Source of the DNA: Acidimicrobiia bacterium
GTDB taxonomy: Bacteria; Actinomycetota; Acidimicrobiia; IMCC26256; BP-133
Direction of reading: 5' to 3'
NCBI GenBank assembly: GCA_025934385.1
Contig: JAICYE010000055.1
Coordinates: 1 to 9,529, forward strand
Length of the DNA stretch: 9,529 nucleotides
Position numbers and translations under genes: made by a program. The notes below the pieces were generated by a model. The model made no database searches, was not told the origin of the DNA, and worked only from the letters and a program-made list of their open reading frames with translations. This document shows, one piece after another, positions 5,731-9,529 of this stretch; the first letter of the stretch is position 1, and every line of letters starts with the position of its first letter.

Positions 5731-5754
5731 GGATACCTAGAGTATATGTATACC
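5731..5754. promoter_or_regulatory. AT-rich divergent promoter region with GTATA/TATAC inverted repeat
   Basis: Only 37 bases separate the start codons at 5708 (minus) and 5746 (plus). This block is one of the few AT-rich stretches in the window. GTATA (5742-5746) and TATAC (5749-5753) form an inverted repeat around TG. On the minus strand TATACT (5746-5741) and TAGGTA (5739-5734) are -10 candidates; TTGACG (5763-5758) lies 18 bases before the latter. On the plus strand TAGAGT (5738-5743) fits TANNNT. If the plus gene starts at 5746, its transcript would be nearly leaderless. The exact promoter elements cannot be settled by eye. Confidence 0.45.
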
Positions 5755-7281
5755 GTGCGTCAACCGAGTGGGGCCACGGTTCGGGCGGCGGCGGCGATGG
5801 TCGGGCTGGGTTGTGCGGTGCTACTGGCGGTGCCGGGCCCGCCTCCGGCAACGGCGGCCGGGTCCTTCGTGCCCGGCAGCGGCGATGCGGTGGCCAACGT
5901 GGGCCGGCTGGTGGCCCGGGCGTCGGGCCTCCCGCTGGCCTCGACGTACGGCGACGCCCTGGCCCACTACCAGGGGACGACGGCCCGGGGCGAGGCGGCC
6001 ACGCTCGATCTCGGATTCCTCGGCCTGATGCTGACGTCGCCGATGGGCTGCGGACGGGCGCCGCTGTCGCCCGGCCAGCTTCCCAAGCGGACGGTGGCGG
6101 ATTCCCACGCCGGGGCGGCGTCGGCGTCGAAGGAGGTGGCCGGTTCGGGACCGGTCGGCGCCGGCCGGGAGGAGGCCACGGCCCGGCCCGACGCCAAGGG
6201 CGACGCCGCCTACACGACCGCCGCCCTCGGGCTCGGCGATCTGCTGGCGGCCGGCGAGGGCCGCAGCGCCGCCACGGCCGAACTCGTCGACGGGAAGGAG
6301 CGCCGGGCATCGGCCACGGTGCGCTTCGGCAACATCGACCTGGCCGGCGGGCTGGTGTCGCTGCGGGGCGTTCGATGGTCGGCCGAGCAGCACACCGGCG
6401 CCGGCGGGGCCGTCATCGCGTCGGGCGGCACGTTCGGCGTCGACACGATCGTGGTCGGTGGTGTCCCGCTGCCGACCGACACGCCGTTGAAGCTGGCGGC
6501 GGCCTTCGGAGCAGCCGACAAGGTGCTGGCGCCGTTCGGGCTGCGGCTCGAGCCGCCGGAGGTGACGAAGAGCACCGGCGACCGGGAGGTGCGGGTCACG
6601 CCGCTCAAGCTGGTACTGGGGGACGGCACCGCCGCCCGGCCGCTGCTCGGCCCGCTGATGAGCGCGGCGCAGCCGGCCCGCGCCGCGCTGCTGGCGGCCA
6701 TGAAGGGCATCGGCAGCGGCGGCGACTGCAATCTCGGCCAGGCCGGCGGGCTCGCCTTCACCTTCGTCGACGTCGTGGCCGCGGCCATGGAGGGCGCCGG
6801 CGGCATCGATCTGGAACTGGGCGGCGTCCTGGCCACGACCGAGGGCATCGACTACGGCGATCCCTTCGGCCTGATCCCGCCGGGGCTGCCCACGGTCGCT
6901 CCGGTGGTGGCGCCGGCGGTGCGACCGCGCCCGCCGGCGCCGAAGCCGACGTCCGACGACGCCGGGGATGCCCTGCCGGCGTTCGACACATCGCAAGCGG
7001 CGGCCGCCGCCCCCTCTCCGGGGACGGGCGCGCCGGTGTCGGCCCCCGCCGAGGCAACCCCGGCCGCAGGCGAACCTGTCGCCGTCGTGCCCGCCACCCG
7101 ACGCTGCGAGAGCACCAGCCGGGGACGGGTGTCCGGCTGTTCGAGGGGCGCGCCGGTGCCGGCCGGCGCGGCGGCGCTCGGCGTCGCCCTGCTGCTGTTC
7201 GGCGGGGACTGGTGGCGCGCCCGCCGTTCGACGGCCGGGGGCGCGGGGGTGTCCCCCGGAAGGAAAGGGGAGGCGGCATGA
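5746..7281 (+). CDS. Secreted, C-terminally membrane-anchored protein of an ABC transporter operon
   Basis: 511 residues from the ATG at 5746; a GTG at 5755 is an alternative. Neither has a Shine-Dalgarno site. The signal peptide has a hydrophobic stretch at about 14-30 and a likely cut after ATAA (residue 38). The long outer part holds Gly/Ala-rich, probably beta-stranded sequence with a few cysteines (SPMGCG, GGDCNLG, and a C-x10-C pair near the C-terminus). A Pro/Ala/Thr-rich spacer follows, roughly encoded by 6900-7090. Near the end one transmembrane helix (AGAAALGVALLLFGG) precedes a basic tail (DWWRARRS). This is a type I surface protein, anchored by a spacer that would cross the cell wall. 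I do not recognise a family. Its stop overlaps the next start (ATGA), so it belongs to the uptake operon and may help substrate capture, but that is inference. Confidence 0.75.
   Translation: MYTVRQPSGATVRAAAAMVGLGCAVLLAVPGPPPATAAGSFVPGSGDAVANVGRLVARASGLPLASTYGDALAHYQGTTARGEAATLDLGFLGLMLTSPMGCGRAPLSPGQLPKRTVADSHAGAASASKEVAGSGPVGAGREEATARPDAKGDAAYTTAALGLGDLLAAGEGRSAATAELVDGKERRASATVRFGNIDLAGGLVSLRGVRWSAEQHTGAGGAVIASGGTFGVDTIVVGGVPLPTDTPLKLAAAFGAADKVLAPFGLRLEPPEVTKSTGDREVRVTPLKLVLGDGTAARPLLGPLMSAAQPARAALLAAMKGIGSGGDCNLGQAGGLAFTFVDVVAAAMEGAGGIDLELGGVLATTEGIDYGDPFGLIPPGLPTVAPVVAPAVRPRPPAPKPTSDDAGDALPAFDTSQAAAAAPSPGTGAPVSAPAEATPAAGEPVAVVPATRRCESTSRGRVSGCSRGAPVPAGAAALGVALLLFGGDWWRARRSTAGGAGVSPGRKGEAA
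7267..7273 (+). promoter_or_regulatory. Ribosome binding site of the small membrane protein gene
   Basis: GGGGAGG lies four bases before the ATG at 7278, within the purine run AGGAAAGGGGAGG. It supports this start, which is otherwise set by the ATGA overlap with the preceding stop. Confidence 0.7.
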
Positions 7282-7604
7282 ACCTCGATGAGCGCACAAC
7301 GCTGCCCGGTGCCGAGCACACGCTGTTCGGCGGCTACGGCCCGTTCGTGGCCCTGGTGGCGCTGCTCCTGGCCATGGCGCTGCTGGCCCCGACGGTGGCG
7401 CCGGAGCGCGACGTGACGACCCGCGCCCACCCGGCCGCCCAGGACCGGCGTTCTTCTCTCACAGGTGGTGCGAGTCAGGAACGCCGGACTTCGGGTGGGG
7501 GGGCGGCGCCAGAGGACCGGCGTGCTTCCGCAACAGGGGCTGTTGCGCAGGAACGCCGGACTGACGAGATCGGCGAGGGCGCGGCGGGCGGAGCGCGGCC
7601 GTGA
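7278..7604 (+). CDS. Small one-helix membrane protein with four 12-residue repeats
   Basis: 108 residues. One transmembrane helix (about 21-41, FVALVALLLAMALLAPTVAP) is followed by an outer hydrophilic tail. From residue 55 the tail consists of four 12-residue units beginning QDRR, QERR, EDRR and QERR, each followed by a Ser/Thr/Gly/Ala-rich part. The N-terminus, GYGPFVALVA, closely matches GYGPVVALAT of the substrate-binding protein encoded next. The gene therefore looks like the anchor end of a duplicated binding protein whose ligand domain was lost. The repeats coincide with two DNA palindromes (7445-7559). It overlaps the preceding gene by four bases (ATGA) and the following one by four (GTGA), so the frame is held in the operon. 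No function can be assigned. Confidence 0.7.
   Translation: MNLDERTTLPGAEHTLFGGYGPFVALVALLLAMALLAPTVAPERDVTTRAHPAAQDRRSSLTGGASQERRTSGGGAAPEDRRASATGAVAQERRTDEIGEGAAGGARP
7440..7583 (+). repeat. Two tandem 72-bp units, each containing a 43-bp imperfect palindrome
   Basis: Units 7440-7511 and 7512-7583 each encode two 12-residue repeats. Palindrome 1 spans 7445-7487. Its outer arms, CCGGCGTTC and GAACGCCGG, are perfect; its inner arms, CTCTCAC and GTGCGAG, pair at six of seven positions. Palindrome 2 spans 7517-7559. Its 20-base arms match at 17 positions; the inner arms CGCAACAG and CTGTTGCG are perfect around a GGG loop. The outer arms are shared between copies while the inner stems differ in sequence yet both pair. 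No further copy was found elsewhere in the window by eye. Confidence 0.88.
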
Positions 7605-9328
7605 GCGGCCGGCGGTCCAGCCCGCTCCGGGGCTACGGGCCGGTGGTGGCGCTGGCGACGGCGTTCCTCGCCATCAGTGCGCTGACGGTGCCGGCTCGGC
7701 GGCTGCAGCTCACAATGGGTGCGGACGCCGGCGCGTCGACGACCCCGGCGGCGGGGCAGGACAGCGCGGCGATGCCTGCGGCCACCGGCAACGCCGCCTC
7801 GGGAGCGGCACCGGCGACGGACGCCGGGCCGGCCACGACCCGGCCCAGCGGGCCGGCGGCCGTCCGGCGGGTCACCCGGCCGGGCCGCAACGGCGCGGCC
7901 GGCGCCAACGGCGCTGACGCGGAGGGCGCCGCCGCTCCTCCGCTCGGCACGGTAACCCCCTGCTCCGATCGGGCCAGGCAGGTCCCCAAGGACCCGTACT
8001 CGCCGCCGTGCCTGGCGTTCTCCGGATACAACGGCGGCGCCACCTCCCGGGGTGTCACCGACAAGACCATCCGCATCGGGATCCGCTTCCCGGCCGACCC
8101 CATCGACTACGGGCAGATCTACCAGGTCCTCTCCGACCACGGCATCCACGAGACCCGCGACGACCTCGAGCGCACCGCCCGGGGCCTCCTCGACTACTTC
8201 AACCAGACGTTTCAGTTCTACGGCCGCAAGATCGAGCCGGTGATCTGGCAGGGCAGCGGGCTGGCCGCCCAGGAGATCCTCGGAGGCGGGCAGGAAGCGG
8301 CCAACGCCGACGCCATCAAGTCGGCCAAGGAGCTCAACGTCTTCGCCGATGCCAGCGCCTTCACGCCGCCCTACGCCGACGCGCTGGTCAAGCAGCACGT
8401 CGTGGCCGTCGGGGCCCCGTACATGTCCCGTCAGTGGTACAGCGACCGGGCCCCCTACGCCTGGAGCATCACGCCCGACTGCTCTTTGATCACGGAGACG
8501 GCCGGGGAGCTCTACGCCAAGCAGATGGCCGGCAAGCCCGCCCAGTACGCCGGCGGCGATCTCAAGGGGAAGCCCCGCAAGCTGGCCCTGATCGCTCCCG
8601 ACGTCCCCTGGTTCCAGGACTGCATCAACGACGGGCTCCGGCGCATCAAGGCGGCCGGCGGCGGCGACCCCGTCCGCATCCACTACTCGCTCGATCCGTC
8701 GGTCTTCACCTCCCAGGCCGCCAGCATCGTGGCCAAGCTGAAGGACGAGGGCGTGACGTCGGTGGCCTGCGGCTGCGACCCGATCCTGCCGGTCTTCCTC
8801 ACCGCCAAGGCCAGCGAGCAGAACTACGAGCCGGAGTGGCTGGTGCTGGGCACCGCCCTCACCGACACCGACATCTTCGGCCAGTTCTATAACCAGCAGG
8901 AGTGGCGCCACGCCTTCGGCATCAGCCTGATCGGGCCGCAGCAGCCGGTGCGGGCCAGCCTCGGCTACCGGGCCTACAAGTCGGTCCGCAGCGACGAGCC
9001 CTCGATCGCCGTCGATCTCCTCTACTACTTCATGTACGTCATCGCCATCGGCATTCAGATGGCCGGCCCCGACCTCACGCCGCAGACGTTCCAGCAGGGC
9101 ATGTTCAACTACCCGAGGGCATCCGGTCCGGCGGGGTCGTGGGGGTTCGGGCCCGGCGACTACACGCCGATGGACGACGCCATGGTCATCTGGTGGAACC
9201 CCGACGCCGACTCGCCCTACAACGGCAAGAAGGGTGCCTACCAGACGGACGGGCGGCGCTACCGGCCCGGCCAGTGGCCGACGGAGCCGATGGCCGTCCA
9301 CCCGGGCGGGCAGGGGGGAGCGGGCTGA
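7601..9328 (+). CDS. ABC transporter substrate-binding protein, LIV (type I periplasmic-binding fold) family, membrane-anchored
   Basis: 575 residues from the GTG at 7601, which overlaps the preceding stop (GTGA). An in-frame TGA at 7562 bars any longer form. Residues 13-30 form a membrane anchor. About 40-115 is an Ala/Thr/Pro/Gly-rich spacer. The ligand-binding part begins near C121 and C137, and VTDKTIRIGIRFPADP is the usual first strand of this family. Later marks include ADAIKSAKELNVFADAS, HVVAVGAPYMSRQWYSDRAP, GKPRKLALIAPDVPWFQDC, a strand-helix pair KLKDEGVTSVACGCDPILPV, and GISLIGPQQPV near the hinge. There is no lipobox; the protein is held by its N-terminal helix instead of a lipid. 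The ligand is unknown: members bind branched-chain amino acids, amides, urea or aromatic acids. The permease gene follows with a TGATG overlap. Confidence 0.9.
   Translation: MSGRRSSPLRGYGPVVALATAFLAISALTVPARRLQLTMGADAGASTTPAAGQDSAAMPAATGNAASGAAPATDAGPATTRPSGPAAVRRVTRPGRNGAAGANGADAEGAAAPPLGTVTPCSDRARQVPKDPYSPPCLAFSGYNGGATSRGVTDKTIRIGIRFPADPIDYGQIYQVLSDHGIHETRDDLERTARGLLDYFNQTFQFYGRKIEPVIWQGSGLAAQEILGGGQEAANADAIKSAKELNVFADASAFTPPYADALVKQHVVAVGAPYMSRQWYSDRAPYAWSITPDCSLITETAGELYAKQMAGKPAQYAGGDLKGKPRKLALIAPDVPWFQDCINDGLRRIKAAGGGDPVRIHYSLDPSVFTSQAASIVAKLKDEGVTSVACGCDPILPVFLTAKASEQNYEPEWLVLGTALTDTDIFGQFYNQQEWRHAFGISLIGPQQPVRASLGYRAYKSVRSDEPSIAVDLLYYFMYVIAIGIQMAGPDLTPQTFQQGMFNYPRASGPAGSWGFGPGDYTPMDDAMVIWWNPDADSPYNGKKGAYQTDGRRYRPGQWPTEPMAVHPGGQGGAG
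9312..9320 (+). promoter_or_regulatory. Ribosome binding site of the permease gene
   Basis: AGGGGGGAG lies seven bases before the ATG at 9328, inside the last codons of the binding-protein gene. It supports this start together with the TGATG stop-start overlap. Confidence 0.7.
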
Positions 9329-9529
9329 TGGGTCACGTCGCACCGCCCGGCGTCCTCGTCCTCGGCTGCGTCTTCGGGGCCGTCACCGGCCTGCTGGCCG
9401 TGGGCCTCGTCCTCGTCTACCGCACGACCCGGGTCGTCAACTTCGCCTACGGCGCCATGGGCGGCGTGCCGGCCAGCATCGGCATCGAGCTGTATCTGGC
9501 CAGGGGCGTGCCGTGGCCGGTGGCGGCGC
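9328..9529 (+). CDS. livH: LivH-type branched-chain amino acid ABC transporter permease, N-terminal fragment
   Basis: 67 residues are visible before the window ends. GAVTGLLAVGLVLVYRTTRV, then VNFAYGAMGG, is the signature of the first membrane helices of LivH/LivM-type permeases (usual form G-x-x-Y-x-L-x-A-x-G-L-x-L-V-Y-x-x-x-x-x-(V/I)-N-F-A-x-G). A second hydrophobic stretch begins at the window edge. It forms the membrane channel for the binding protein encoded just upstream, whose stop it overlaps by one base. Ribosome binding is strong. Whether it is a stand-alone LivH or a LivH-LivM fusion cannot be seen. Confidence 0.88.
   Translation, partial: MGHVAPPGVLVLGCVFGAVTGLLAVGLVLVYRTTRVVNFAYGAMGGVPASIGIELYLARGVPWPVAA

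Noticed and set aside
7497..7503. Run of seven G in the small membrane protein gene as a phase-variation site fusing it to the binding protein
   Set aside because: A slip into the binding-protein frame would meet the TGA at 7562-7564, so no fusion could form. The repeat peptide is continuous in the present frame, so no frameshift is apparent.
7440..7583. CRISPR-like array
   Set aside because: Only two 72-bp units with no constant direct repeat or variable spacer pattern. They are palindromic and lie in a coding frame.
5247..7604. A long plus-strand frame (785 codons) that ends with the small membrane protein
   Set aside because: It shares that protein's frame, but everything before 7278 is shadow sequence of the SCP2 and surface-protein genes. 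The ribosome binding site at 7267-7273 and the ATGA overlap fix the real start.
7475..9343. A 622-codon open frame on the minus strand opposite the binding-protein gene
   Set aside because: Composition is Val/Gly/Arg/Ala-biased without motifs. The plus strand encodes a clear binding protein with coupled neighbours.

Overview
The window is very GC-rich (third codon positions almost all G or C). It uses GTG starts, tightly overlapping genes and few Shine-Dalgarno sites. Gene content points to a high-GC actinobacterium: an ECF sigma factor coupled to Ogt, a HadAB-like hotdog dehydratase pair, SCP2 with an ABC1 kinase, and a LIV-type ABC transporter whose binding protein is anchored by a transmembrane helix. 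The style recalls Acidimicrobiia, but that placement is inference. No tRNA, rRNA, CRISPR array or transposase was seen.

Layout. (1) 1-266: the C-terminal end of an SDR-type epimerase, whose last codons and stop lie in a 25-bp tandem duplication. (2) 345-863: a secreted small protein of unknown function. (3) 889-2680, minus strand: a three-gene operon, sigma factor > O6-alkylguanine-DNA alkyltransferase > DNA-repair-type 2-oxoglutarate/Fe(II) oxygenase, with a 4-nt ATGA overlap at each junction. It reads as an alkylation-damage response unit. (4) 2747-2926: a 50-residue Phd/YefM-type antitoxin behind a perfect 16-bp palindrome, with no toxin beside it. (5) 2927-5708, minus strand: SCP2-domain protein > ABC1/AarF/UbiB-type kinase > two hotdog dehydratase subunits, again overlapping or nearly so. 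This looks like a lipid or isoprenoid module. (6) 5746-9529, plus strand: a secreted, C-terminally anchored protein; a small one-helix protein; a membrane-anchored type I periplasmic-binding-family protein; and the start of a LivH-type permease. All are translationally coupled and together form an ABC uptake operon that runs off the window.

Most unusual points. Inside the small protein at 7278-7604 there are two tandem 43-bp imperfect palindromes, 72 bp apart. They share outer arms but have different inner stems, and both still pair. They encode four 12-residue repeats in frame. The same protein begins like the substrate-binding protein that follows it. Ogt carries an extra N-terminal segment of about 40 residues and sits directly after a sigma factor that has no anti-sigma gene, so it could itself act as the alkylation-sensing partner. 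The SCP2-ABC1 pair mirrors UbiJ-UbiB of proteobacteria.
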